DNA of 64,000 nt, taken from positions 257,501 through 321,500 of the forward strand of contig JAIGNY010003296.1 in assembly GCA_020152595.1 (NCBI GenBank), read 5' to 3'. Below the pieces are notes generated by a model. That model was not told the origin of the DNA. It did no database searches and saw nothing but the letters and a program-made list of their open reading frames with translations. This document shows, one piece after another, positions 1-10,950 of this stretch; position 1 is the stretch's first letter, and every line of letters starts with the position of its first letter. The DNA is from Chiridota heheva (lineage: Eukaryota; Echinodermata; Holothuroidea; Apodida; Chiridotidae). A program made the position numbers and the translations under genes.

Positions 1-904
1 TGGACTGTATAATAGGCCTATTATTATGAGCTAAAAGTAATAACCATATTGTGATATGCATTATGCATATAACGAGGCTTATCCCAAAGGTTTTGGTTGA
101 AAGTTCAAATTAAAGGCGATCTGTTGTTGGCGATGTCTAACATTTTCCTGATCCGTCCCTACGGTCCTTCCACGCAACCAGACCGTAAAATGACTCATGT
201 CGGAAACCTCAAGTAAACACGTTCATCACTGAATGAATGTCATTGACCTACAAAATATGTTACATAGACCAGTAGACTGATAGGATAAATAAATACGGGT
301 ATAAATGCCGGATTAAGTCAGTGCGGGGTCTGTAGCATATCAAAATGTGAGTTGTTAATAGCCTACTCTTGTATGTTGCCATTTCAGTATAACATAAATG
401 CATCAGTTCATGGAGTAACACAGGAATTAGTTCTACACTATCTGACTATTATACTTAACTTCTTAGCGGGGATTGTGCGTGTGTAAACGCCCCACATTAA
501 GCAACAAAATTTTACCTACCGCCAAACCGCCGTGTCTCCGAAAGTACGGGGCTAGCATATTCTATTTTTGCTACATTAGTCCTGCATTGATAATGGTTAG
601 GAAACAATAGGTCAAGGTATTTTTGACTGAAGGTATATATGAAGATGATTTAAGAAAGTATTTGCTGAAAGAATGGATTGACCTACAAAGTGTTTTGTAC
701 AGACTAATAGTCTGAGTAAACTTGTGAAAGTATAAGTGCTCACATAGCTAGTAATTGTTTTGTTTTCTATTTTAAGCGCTAGACAACATTATCTTTGTTT
801 TTCTAAGAACATATGAAAGCAGGCATATTGAATTAATGAAAGTATTATTTAGGTCAGTATCTATGACCAAAGAGCTCCCACACACTCTTTGCTATGACAG
901 GACA

Positions 905-963
905 AAAACTATATTTTGAAGAAACTATAGTTATACATAGATATCTTCTAAAATATAGTTTTT
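905..963. repeat. Inverted repeat (hairpin)
   Basis: The left arm begins AAAACTATATTTTGAAGA. The right arm is its near-perfect reverse complement, separated by about 20 bases. It may be a degraded short MITE. No target duplication is obvious. Confidence 0.55.
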
Positions 964-1129
964 AATAAACTATGTCTAACTTTTGTTTGAAAATTACTTT
1001 GATCAGCCATGACTTGAAAATACAGAAATGTTCCTTTATCTCAGGATTATATTTGCAGAATTTGCAGCCCATTTGGACAGTTTAATGCATAGGAAAATTG
1101 GTTAAACAGCTGTCCATTAACCTTAACTA

Positions 1130-1400
1130 TGTGTAGGAACCGGGGCACTGACTGCATGTGCCTCCCCCCCCCCTCTTCTCTCCCCTCCCCCCTTCGTCCT
1201 CTTTCCGAAAAATGACAAAAGTGCCTTTCAATTACTGTCCCAATAGTAGGAAACTGGTCCGCATTGGTGCCCATTTCTAAAAACTTTAGTTTTTAGTTTG
1301 TTGTTTTGGGCTCACTTGTTCTATCTACAGATTGAGATGGTGGACATATGACTTGAGAAGTCCCCCCTTGGAGGCCGTGCCCCCAGTTTTCAAAATCTTT
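1130..1400 (+). repeat. Dispersed repeat with GTGTAGGAACCGG-like start
   Basis: The sequence starts near GTGTAGGAACCGGGGC, contains AAATGACAAAAGTGCC and CTCACTTGTTCTATCTACAG, and ends in a C-rich stretch. The same words recur around 19843-20129, 29098-29415 and 31015-31370. This marks a multi-copy family within the window. The ends resemble non-autonomous hAT termini, but I could not place a target duplication for this copy. Confidence 0.45.
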
Positions 1401-3087
1401 ATACACACCTGACATGAGCGGTTTAAACATTCGACTTCTAGTCTACCAATTCAGAGCCGCCGAGAGCCAATGCGAGCCCGGGGTATATATCTTGAACACA
1501 AGATAAGCCCAAGTTTATTAGACCGGCTGTAAAAACTATCTTTTGAACACGTGTCCCTTTTCTTGATTATTAATGGCCCCTATGACCCGGGCCCCCTGAG
1601 ACCTGTGCCCGGCAGTAGCGCACACCTTACCCTTCCCCCCCCCCCCTCCTCCGCCCCTTTATCGGCGGTACTGATCCCATGATTGTTTTTAACCCGTGAC
1701 ATGACGACATATTATCCCAGGGTAAACCAGACAGTCACGAAAGAATAAGACCAGAGTACCCAAGCACCAACAGCGAAAACATTAAAAGAGGGAATCTTGT
1801 CTCAGAGAAATTCGTAAAATTGGGAGGTTCATATCTCTCACGTCACATCCGGTTGTGGATCTTGATTTTTTAATTAAGTACGTACCGTACTGTATAACTG
1901 TACGTATTGTGTGTATATGTACAGTGTGCTAGTCACTTTCGCGGTGGTTATTGATTGGTTTTCGGTAGTTGTGTTTTATACGACCAATCAGAAACATTGA
2001 CATTTATTGTCCATGTTAACACGATATCTGGGCTTTAAGATTATGTGGACGCGTAGAGGCAATGTAGCTCCCTTGCTGTAAAACCTATCAAAACTCATGA
2101 CAGTAGCAATAATTTCATTAAAATCGGTTAGACATTAATCAGGTCATGCCCACAGTAAAATTATAGCAGGAATCAATAGACTTTCCAATCGTAAGCAGTA
2201 ATTCTTAGGAAATAAATGTAAATAATTACATACAGATTTTGAGCTGTCTTCCCCGTCAAACATCACAAATTTCGCATGAAATAAAAACTGATTTGGTCTA
2301 CTCTTTCAGATAGAAATTGCCACCATAGACCTTTTACAATGGGGAGCATTGTTACTATTTAAATTTAAAATGGCAGGTGGATCGAGTGGGAAAATCCAGA
2401 TGTGGAGGGAGGGGGGGGGGGGAGGGGAGACTCAAGTAAATATACATTTTACTTTGAAATGCATTTTCACTCTAATTGTGAAAGCCTCTCTGGGTTCTCT
2501 GCGCCCCCTGATTGAAAAAAGCAAAACAAGAACAGACAACCCTGCCATTAAACAGACCTAAAATTGTCAATATTGACGAAGCCAGCGGTGTTTGTTTCAT
2601 TTACCTATGTCGGAGAGTGTAGCTGGCATTGCCCCATGTAACATCTGGAGAGCGGTAACCTTGACGCCTGAAAGAGATGCATGAAATTTTCCAAGTCAAG
2701 GAAAAGTTTCCGTGTGTGGAAGCTCTTTGCTAGTACTACACCTTTTCACTAAACACCCTTAACATCACGTTTGTAATTGTGGAATAACAAACTTGATATG
2801 GTCACAAACGACATCCCACCTGGCGCTAAAGAGCAATGACAATAAATGAAGTGCTTCAGCAGGTTGCGCTCAGGGGTTGAGCGTTCTAATTAAGGTAACA
2901 ATAGGGTTGTGAGTCTTGTAACATATAGCATCAACCGTCTTATCTCGAGTCTAATACTGCGGTGACTGCGATTCTGAGCCCGGGACGATGCAACACATAT
3001 TGCGTACTGCTACATCCATGTTCGACAGCAGAACTTCCCATGAACAATGTCAAGGCCCAGAAATGTGTTAATCATTTTATTTCGTCC

Positions 3088-3590
3088 GACCCTCGGAACC
3101 CTTCCAATCTCCTTAGTCCGTGACTGGACCCTACCGACCTCCCTGGTCTTTCCTTAGACCCTTCCTACACAATTTGTCCCTCCCTGGACACGTTCGACTT
3201 CTCTGATCCCTCCCTGGATCCGTCCGACCTCCCTGATCCCTCCCTGGATCCGTCCGCCCTCCCTGGATCCGTCCAACCTCTCTGGTTTCTACCTGGATCC
3301 GTCCAACCTCCCTGGATCCGTCCGACCTCTCTGGTCATTCCCTGAGCCCTTCAAATCTCCCTGGTCCATCACTAGACCCTTCCGACCTCCACCTGGAAAT
3401 GGCCGACCTCCCATGATCCGTCCTATCTATTTGGTCCCGCCCGGATCCCGTCCGAACTCCCTGGTCTCTCCATGGACCCATGCGACCTCCCTGGTCCCGT
3501 CCGACCTCCATGATCCCTTTCTGAATCCGTCCGACCTCCCTGATTAATCCGTGGATCCGTCCGACCTCCCTCGGACGGATAGTTATTGGT
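3088..3590. repeat. Degenerate minisatellite with CCGACCTCCCTGG-like units
   Basis: About 500 bp of imperfect tandem units are built around GTCCGACCTCCCTGG and CCTGGATCCGTCC, of roughly 17-33 bp each. They are more regular in the centre and right half. The minus-strand translation (repeats of the type GRDQG and EVGRI) simply follows from the repeat, and I do not consider it coding. Confidence 0.6.
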
Positions 3591-3814
3591 TTATGGATGG
3601 CGGCCATTTTGGATATTTTGCGTTTACTCGCATGCGCATGAGGAATTACGAGGGCTTCTAGGATAATATTAATTAATAAGTCCTAAGAGATACCAAATTT
3701 GGTGCTTTTATCCACTGTGCAAAAATAGCCTATGCCTTTTTACTATTACTACCCCATCTCAAAAAGTCCACATAATGTGTCCATAATTGAGAAAGATTGA
3801 AGCAAAACATTTTC

Positions 3815-4645
3815 AAACAAAATGAAAAACCTTGGAGTAATCTTTAACAAAAATATGGATCGTAAGGTCAGTAGCAAAGCTTTTTAACAACTTAACAAAA
3901 TTAAACAATGTATAAACAAAACTACCCTTGAGAAACTAGTTCGTGCCTTGTAACACAAGCTCCTTGGTAACACCCCGTCACATTATACGGCATCCCAAAA
4001 TACCAGCTACAAAAACTTCAACGCATACACTCTAAAAAAAGAATGGTCAGATTTGATCATTACATGGACAGCTGTGCACCGAATCAATGTTGGTCAAAAT
4101 TAAACGACCAAAACGTGGTCAAAATTAAGCATAACATGATAATTATGGACAAATTTGACCATATTGTGGTCAAATTTGTTGTTCAATTTGACCAAAGCTG
4201 GTTCGGTGCAGAGTTGAAGATGTTGTGGTCAAAATTTGACCATTCCATTTTTAGAGTGTACAAAATTCCGCCGCTAGGTTTATCCCAAATAGTATCTCCA
4301 TGGTTTATCACTGACACTAAAAGATGTCAGCATACTACACCCATTCTTAAAGATTTACACTGCCGCAAGGTCACACACAGAATCATATTTCAAATTGTTT
4401 TACTTACTTTTAAAGCCAGAGTTGGTTTGGTACCATCATACATCAACAACCTATTAATTATAGATAACCCCTCCAGAAACTTAGGATCCATTCACCAAAA
4501 CAAATTCAAAACACCATGCACTAAATCGAAAACGATAGGAAACCGGTCATTCTATTACGCTGCCCCATTTCTTTGCAATTCACTACCATTAAATCTTAAA
4601 AACAACTGATTTAAATCCATTCAAAAAAAGATTAAAAACTTATCT
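3815..4645 (+). mobile_element. Degraded non-LTR retrotransposon (LINE, CR1/L2-like) 3' end, interrupted by a MITE
   Basis: The conceptual translation carries the C-terminal part of a LINE reverse-transcriptase ORF. It has NLGVIF near 3827, LEKLVRAL, then LYGIPKYQLQKLQRIQNSAARF across the junction when the inserted element is removed. It continues with a segment like the family's 'LHWLPVRYRI..LLLTFKALHGLAPSYL' block (4350-4460) and AAPFLCNSLPLNL (4559-4600), then a Lys-rich end near 4640. Stop codons and frameshifts show it is dead. The MITE at 4028-4258 splits the 'LQRIQN' motif. The clade call is from motif resemblance only. Confidence 0.75.
4028..4258 (+). mobile_element. MITE family 1, copy a (CACTCTAAAAA termini, TA target)
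   Basis: This 231-bp element begins CACTCTAAAAAAAGAATGGT and ends with the inverse, ACCATTCCATTTTTAGAGTG. A TA dinucleotide lies on each side (4026-4027 and 4259-4260). Inside are several GGTCAAATTTGACC-type inverted motifs. Removing it with one TA restores the LINE reading frame, which confirms both borders. TA duplication suggests mobilisation by a Tc1/mariner-type transposase. The second copy is at 23401-23624 in opposite orientation. Confidence 0.85.
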
Positions 4646-5241
4646 ATTTAATTTTGTGTCACAGCTCTTAATTTGTTTTCCTTATTTATATATGTTTGTA
4701 TTTTTGTTTGCTGATTATTCTTGAACACTTTTTATACATTCTGGTTCTCCCAAACAGGGATCCTTTACAGAAGTATCCACAATGCATCTATCCAAATTTA
4801 AAGTTTGTATAGGAATAACATAAGAATCAGACACATTTCGAGCGCGGGGAACTCAACCACTGCGAAGGGTTCAAATTTTTCTTCACGATTTATAGTAATG
4901 ACATTTGAATTATCTTTACAAGTGCGCTTTTAAGATTCACCGTGTGGTTTTCGAGAAATTTGAAGAAAAGTGATGAATTCTTTTTACGTGTTACCGTTAG
5001 GCAGTCGCGCTTTAATAAGGTTTTCTGAAATTATGAGAAATAACTTGAGGATGTGTGAAAATTATTTAGCAATAACTACGTGATAGTAACAAAGTTGTTT
5101 TACTTTCGCGAAATTGAACACGAACAATGCAAACATTGTTATAAATCTTCAGTGAAACGACTGATAAACGTCTATGACTGAAACTTCACAATAAAAATGG
5201 CGGCTTCCCTATACCACTGTAAGTTCAGTGCGCATGCTTGA

Positions 5242-5334
5242 GTCTCCCGATCGGGGGACTTATTGAGTCCTTCGATCGGGGGACTTATTGAGTCTCCCGA
5301 TCAGGGGACCTATTGAGTCCCCCGATCGGCGGTA
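5242..5334. repeat. 25-bp tandem repeat, ~3.7 copies, each with a CCCGATCGGGG palindrome
   Basis: Units begin at 5242, 5267, 5292 and 5317 and read GAGTCTCCCGATCGGGGGAC plus TTATT, with a few substitutions. Each unit has a self-complementary core, so the array can form a row of small hairpins. No gene is adjacent. Confidence 0.75.
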
Positions 5335-5504
5335 CGAACCGAACTGTTTTAGATTAAGATCAAGGTTTAAAAAAGATTGTCTTGGAAGTGAATTTATGAT
5401 ATCACATTGTTGAATTAGACTTACTACACCAGTCACGTTTCAACACACTGTGGAAATATTTGAAAAGCAATTACTTCTCGACGGGCTGACGGAATAAGAT
5501 ATTT

Positions 5505-5744
5505 AAGACGCACTAGACCGAAATGTGTGCGCGCCGGTTTTTGCGAATTTCACAGATACATTTTCCACAACAGATCGATAAACTTCATGCCTCTCCATAG
5601 CCTGATATCCCAAACGATGTGAGGGCAAAGGTCACTTGATTATTCCTGTTAACCAGAAAATTGCTACACCGTTGCGTGCTAGATAAGCATTTGATTTTGG
5701 GGAAGAACAAAAATACGCTCAATATTTTCAGTCGAGTTCTCCTT
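5505..5744 (+). mobile_element. MITE family 2 copy (CACTAGACCGA termini), degraded
   Basis: The left end reads AAGACGCACTAGACCGAAAT and the right end reads CAGTCGAGTTCTCCTT, an imperfect inverted repeat. The interior (TTTTTGCGAATTTCACAGAT, CCGTTGCGTGCTAGATAAGC) matches the two better copies at 32862-33074 and 33160-33363. Confidence 0.65.
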
Positions 5745-6571
5745 TAACATAGCTTTTCACCAATGTCTGTATGAGCGCAATCTGTGTGAAATAATTAAGA
5801 GGCAGACCCTAAATTCTTTAGCAAAAGAAAAATGAATACACTACACGAGGCCGCATATTGAGGAGTCGGAGAGACATTCCCTCACACTTTACACTAAATA
5901 CTATTTTGCGATTGATACTTGATTGAAAGAGCTTTCAAACAGTCAAATCTGAGCAGATCAGTTTGAGAATTAAAAATAAATAATTAAGAAAATAGTACTT
6001 TGGAGCAGAGTGCTCAATCACAGGGGCGATTGACCGAAAAGTGTGTGTGTGTGGGGGAGGGGGGGGGGGCATATTATTATTGGGAGAGTGATATATTGCC
6101 CCATAAACAAGGTCTTGAAGCCTAATCCCTAAACCTAACATGTTAAGGGTGAGGATGCTTTTGCTTCAAAATGGGCAAAACCTCCCTGTATCTTGGGCAA
6201 TGTATGCCATATTAGCAGATTATTGTGGGTCCGTATAACAATCAAACGTTTTTCAGTGACAGAGTACTTCTGGAAGTATAGAAGGGGGAGGGGGTAAAGA
6301 TGTGGATGGTAACCGTAAGTGTGCCGAAAGCGCAACTGCGAACGCTTGGGTGGGGTGGGGGAGGGGTTATAGAATAGGGGGTGGAAATTAATTGTAACAG
6401 GACTCATTCGTGGAGGAACAAAAAAGAACATTACCATGATAATGCAAACAATAACAAAACCGCTATCATCCTAAAGATTTGTTCTAAACTTCTTCAAGAG
6501 ACTAACCAATTCCTGAAAACATTTCCTTGAAAGTGTAAGTGTGTAACCAGCCTGGGTATAACAGGTGTTGT
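5745..6571. other. Intergenic, no gene seen
   Basis: Contains short purine-rich and pyrimidine-rich tracts (6040-6070, 6280-6375). The small open frames here translate low-complexity Pro/His-rich sequence and are not credible genes. Confidence 0.5.
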
Positions 6572-7146
6572 CAGTCCGGCAGCATGCCTATTAATGGGAA
6601 CATAAATAAATGTTCCTAAAAATGGAAACATTTTACTACATGGAAGTGATATTTTTGTGATATTTCCCATGAAACTTTTCTATCCTAACGTTAAAGCCTT
6701 CAATGTTACATATTTCAAATTTGAAATACCTCTGGAAAAAATATCTTTGCTAGGGAAAACTTGAAACTCATGAAAATGCCTTCATTACTGACATGGTCAA
6801 CACTTTTCCATTCCCATTTGATATGTTTACCACGCCGTTTTTAAAATATTAGAAATAATAGACATTAGAACTAGGCTTTTAGGCGGGAAACGGCCATTTT
6901 GAAAAATCAAAACATTTTTAACCAATGAATTTTTTATATTTCAAGTAAATCAATTAGAAAAAATGACATTCTATAGCAATATCTGTAAAATATGGCTGCA
7001 TGACTTCAATATTTATGTGTGTAATAAATGTTCCTATCAATAGGCAAGCTTCCGGACTGACTGACTGAACAATATGGCTGCATGACTTCAATATTCTCGT
7101 ATGTTAATGTTCCTATAAACAGATAAATAAACATGCTTCCGGACTG
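6572..7146 (+). mobile_element. Non-autonomous element with CAGTCCGG termini, copy 1
   Basis: The left end is CAGTCCGGCAGCATGCCTAT. The right end is the inverse, ATGCTTCCGGACTG. GTTGT flanks both sides (6567-6571 and 7147-7151), consistent with a 5-bp target duplication. It shares its interior with the copy at 41217-41703 (CTACATGGAAG, ATCTTTGCTAGGG, TTTTAGGCG, CGGCCATTTTGAAAA). The right terminal ~85 bp is present twice in tandem, ending at 7059 and at 7146. No coding capacity is visible. Confidence 0.8.
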
Positions 7147-7159
7147 GTTGTCTGATCAT

Positions 7160-9437
7160 TTGAAAAGCGTTGAAAACTTCAACTTGTTAGTTACTAGAAG
7201 TACAATGAGCAGATGAGGAACTATTAATCGTCAATATAAAGCTTTGTATTTAATCATTATAATACATTCGAAACAACAATTAACTGATATCGGAAATGAA
7301 ACCGGTTCAGCCCCAGTGAGATAAGCCATAAATATGGAAATTACAAGGCCACTTTAATCAGTTAATTTGCCAAGGCGTTTGGTATACCCTTGCTATATAA
7401 AAAATGAATCGCATAAACTTAAAGGATAAGTTCAGTGAGCAAGAAACTTAATCTCATTCATTTAAAAGAAGGCTTTAGGCTGCTGATAGAAACAAAAAGG
7501 TAAAAAAACTAAAACCTCAATAAGTTTATTCCGTTAAAGAGATATTCACATTTAAAGTTCGGTCTTATCTGTGTGGAAATGATTGGTGTAGTAAGTCTAC
7601 TAAGGAAGGTTGGCATTACTTCATCACTTTCTTAGCAATTCTTAATGTATGTGAAATAAAAAAATTCAGCTATTCGAATTCAAATTGTTTTAAGGTAGTA
7701 AATCATTCTTACTAGATTATGTTTTACTGTGGTTTTATGATATGATATATTAAGAAGTTGATGAATCTGAGTATGTGACATCACAACTAGTCTGATTTCA
7801 GTCGTTTTTACATAATACTTACAATTAAACTTGAATCTCTCTTTAAACGGAATAAAGTATGTGCACTGAACGCTTTCTTCACCATTTTGTTTCTTTTGAA
7901 GTCCTCTTTCAAACAGTATGAACTTATTTGACCACCAAACTAATCCTATGGTACAGTAGTAACAGTCACGACCCTTTAGATTAATATATATAGACGTTCT
8001 GCGTCCAACTGGGTGGGGTTTCAGCTGTGATTTTGTGTCACCGTCCAAAATGTGGCGTTCGACTCCAAAAGACTTTAGTCCGTTAATTGATATTATTATG
8101 TATGAAAAAGTGTGGGGCAGAATCACACCACTCGCCTGGCAGCGCCGTTGATCACCACCCCTCATCTTTACCATGATCAGGTGACACTACTGAGCTTTGC
8201 GCGTCTGTTGTCGTAGAATTTCATCATGCATTTTAGAAGTAGAAAACAAATTGAAATGACAGTGCGGTAGGCATGTCATCATCTGACCATGGCCGTACAG
8301 GAGCGGAGACTTTTTGCCTCGAAAACCTATTACGAAGGCAAAATGAATGTGTGAATAAAACATTGACTTTTGAGTAACGGCTTCATCGCAGTTTTTTGCT
8401 TGGGAAGGAGGGGAAAGGGGGGTGGGGGTGCACAGTTCCATTATTCGAAATCGATCAAAAACTGTTAAAAGGTTCACAAGAGCGTTGAAAGCTAAGAAAA
8501 TTGCTACCTGCATACTGTGCTGGTAGTTTTCCGCTAATCTTGCATACCATAAATTAATGTAAATCCGTCAAAAATTTGCCCCCTCCAAAAAAAGAATCTT
8601 ATTTGGTCAAAACAAGTCTTTCTCCTCTTAAAAATGTTGGACCCCGTATAAGCAATAGGCAAATAGATGGATCAGCAGAACCATGGACGGGATTTTCCTG
8701 CCTGCCAGTCACATACAGTGGGGGCAAAATCACAAAATACAATTTGCTATAGTAAATGTGGTCAAAATCATCCAATCACAACAAGATACAACACATTTAC
8801 CATACAATCTGACAACTGACAAAGTGGGAGGAAAATGCTTTCTCTGCATCGGGAACCCACTAATCCTGCTATCGACAAAACTATAATTCAACTGTTTAAT
8901 TTGCGAGGATCCTTCCAGTCCCAGTCCGCCCTGTCATGCCTGCCATCCGGGTTCAGGATTTTAAATGTGTGGGAGGGGTTTCTTTCATAACATTGGCCAA
9001 CCAGACAGCCAGAGAATCCCCATCGTGTCGGATTGTGCAGACATGATTATGATATCTGCATGATATCTGGCCGATTCGGGCATGATTCTCATGCATGCCA
9101 TAAATCCTTGGTGTATCCGACCAGTCAGCCAGTGGCAAAGCCACGTGATATGGAGGGATCCTGGTTCCTCTATTCACTTTTTTTTCTTTAGAAATAACGT
9201 TATCAAGGTCCCTCGGATCACCCACTTTAAATGAAATTAAACTTAAACACTTCCTTTTTGTAGACTGGCTACGCCACTGCATGTAACATATTTCACTGTG
9301 GCATCCCTGCCCGATTAAGCTTGGTGACCTGAGAATCAAGTTGTCAGCAACCTCCCAACATGCCGATTCGGCATGTGATTGTTACCTCTGTCCGAATCGG
9401 TAATGATTCAGATATTATATCTCTGATTTAACAGTCC
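7160..9437. other. Intergenic with scattered repeat fragments
   Basis: The stretch 7190-7390 (ACTATTAATCGTC, TTTGTATTTAA, TCAGCCCCAGTGAGATAAGC) resembles 10420-10570 and is probably a dispersed repeat. The 164-codon minus-strand open frame at 7680-8174 has no recognisable domain, signal or splice context. Around 9060-9110 and 9360-9410 there are short palindromes with CCGATTCGG cores. I see no supported gene. Confidence 0.5.
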
Positions 9438-9690
9438 GGAAGCAAGCCGAATAACTGGGTTTGTAACACCCACAAAATTGGGTACTTTTATGTATTACGT
9501 CATCGCATGAGCCTACATATTTGATTAGCCCACACTAAACGTATGTGGTTTCTCATTTTCCGCTCCGAATTGTCCAAAATTTTACTGAATACCCTGAAGT
9601 TTTGGAGACGGATAGTAAATAGATATTCATAACTTATTGCAGCTGCTTTTTAAAATTCATTGTCGCCTTTTTAAGAAAATCAATCAAACG
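9438..9690 (+). mobile_element. Solo arm of a foldback element (CAGTCCGGAAGC end)
   Basis: Starts CAGTCCGGAAGCAAGCC and continues with TATTACGTCATCGCATGAGC, AGCCCACACTAAACGTATG and TTCTCATTTTCCGCTCCG. This closely matches one arm of the complete foldback element at 32054-32563. The opposite arm is not seen downstream, so this is a fragment. Confidence 0.65.
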
Positions 9691-10640
9691 GATTATTAAC
9701 AATCTCTGCCTGACTATCTGACTATAGATCGGTTCCCAAGTATCATATTGTCTGATAGGAGGGCATGACTCCGATATAGTCAAGTCGGGCATCATTCCTT
9801 GCCCGGCTTAGATTGGTATCCGCCGACAGGGGGCTGACGCATCCCCCATACCCCCTCCCCACTCCCTCTACCACCACCACCACTTCGTACGGTTATGCAC
9901 GTCGCCCTCCTCTTTCAAATGAATGGGGTCCTTGAAGTGCCGTCGGGAGGTGTATGATAATGGGGTGACTGAATTGATTCGTTATTTGAGCGCAAAGCGC
10001 GAGATTTCCGGCGTGGGGTTCAGGGGCCGTGTAAAGGGCCCTTGTAGGGTACCGGGGCGAAACCTGGTAGGAACGCAGAGTCGGACTGGGATGCTTGGGT
10101 TGTCATCAAATGACTGGAGACGGCCCATTTTCGCTAAAGTCTAATAATGATGAAACTATACCCATTCGGGGAAAGCCCAAATGGCACAAGTGCCATTCCA
10201 GAATCCAAGGCAGGACCTAGGGGTAAGTAGGCGGAGCACCAAAGGCTGGTGCATATTAAGTCTTTCGAAGAATCGAAAACGATCGACCTTCAGCCCGTTT
10301 GGAGGGGTATAGTCAGATAGTGAAATAGGTCAGTGGTTAAAGTTTGAAACAGGAGGAACTGATATTTAGACTACGAGGCTGACGGCTATAGCCAGATAGC
10401 TGAAAATGCTCACCTTGACAATGAGTAACTATTCATCGTCGTAATAATACTTTTGTATTTAAAGAATTAATACAATCGAAACAATTAATAACTAGACTCT
10501 CAACAGTTGATTCAGCCCTGGTGAGATAAACCACAAAGTGGGAACTTCAAGCACAATTTAATAGTTTAACATCGAAACTCCCGAAATATTTGTACTGCAA
10601 TAATTAATGGTTGTTGCGGATACAAATTTCATTAACGACA
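9691..10640. other. Intergenic, repeat fragments only
   Basis: Contains a GC-richer patch at 9930-10140 (GCGCAAAGCGCG, GGGGCCGTGTAAAGGGCCC) and the sequence GAGTCGGACTGGGAT near 10078, which recurs near 12998. Both look like dispersed repeat debris. The portion 10420-10570 resembles 7190-7390. No supported coding sequence. Confidence 0.45.
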
Positions 10641-10648
10641 CCAGAGAT

Positions 10649-10942
10649 CAGTGGCGCCGGCAGAACAAATTTATTGGGGAGCATAAACAAAATTGTATGT
10701 ATAAGCGGGTACCGTCTATGGTGGTACTGCACACGCGAAGCGTGCGTCACAACGGAGTGGGTCCAGGGCCCCGCCTAAGGACCCTGGGGCCCTACGCTTT
10801 TCGATTGAGGTGGCAGGAAATTGCTTCAAAATTATGTCAAATATACACCAAAACCATTTTTGAATTTTGTAGGATTAGGTGGACACGTGCCCCCCCTTCC
10901 CCTCCCTTTCCTTTCTCCATTCCCCCTTTGCCGGCGCCACTG
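10649..10942. mobile_element. hAT-like MITE
   Basis: This 294-bp element has perfect 14-bp terminal inverted repeats, CAGTGGCGCCGGCA and its inverse. It is flanked by CCAGAGAT (10641-10648) and CCAGATAT (10943-10950), an 8-bp target duplication with one mismatch. CAGTGGCG ends and 8-bp duplications are typical of hAT elements. The interior is GC-rich and non-coding. Confidence 0.8.
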
Positions 10943-10950
10943 CCAGATAT

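Larger units (their letters stand above)
1..3087. other. Gene-free AT-rich stretch
   Basis: I see no convincing exon here. Open frames are short and low-complexity, and several only translate C-rich or G-rich tracts (around 1163-1195, 1628-1660 and 2405-2425). A segment near 1915-2045, with CCAATCAGAAAC-like and TTAACACGATATCTGG motifs, resembles one near 62330-62530 and is probably a dispersed repeat. Listed separately are a hairpin at 905-963 and a repeat at 1130-1400. Confidence 0.6.

Noticed and set aside
7680..8174. 164-codon minus-strand open frame
   Set aside because: No domain, signal peptide, splice context or repeat. Its length is within chance expectation for a 64-kb window.
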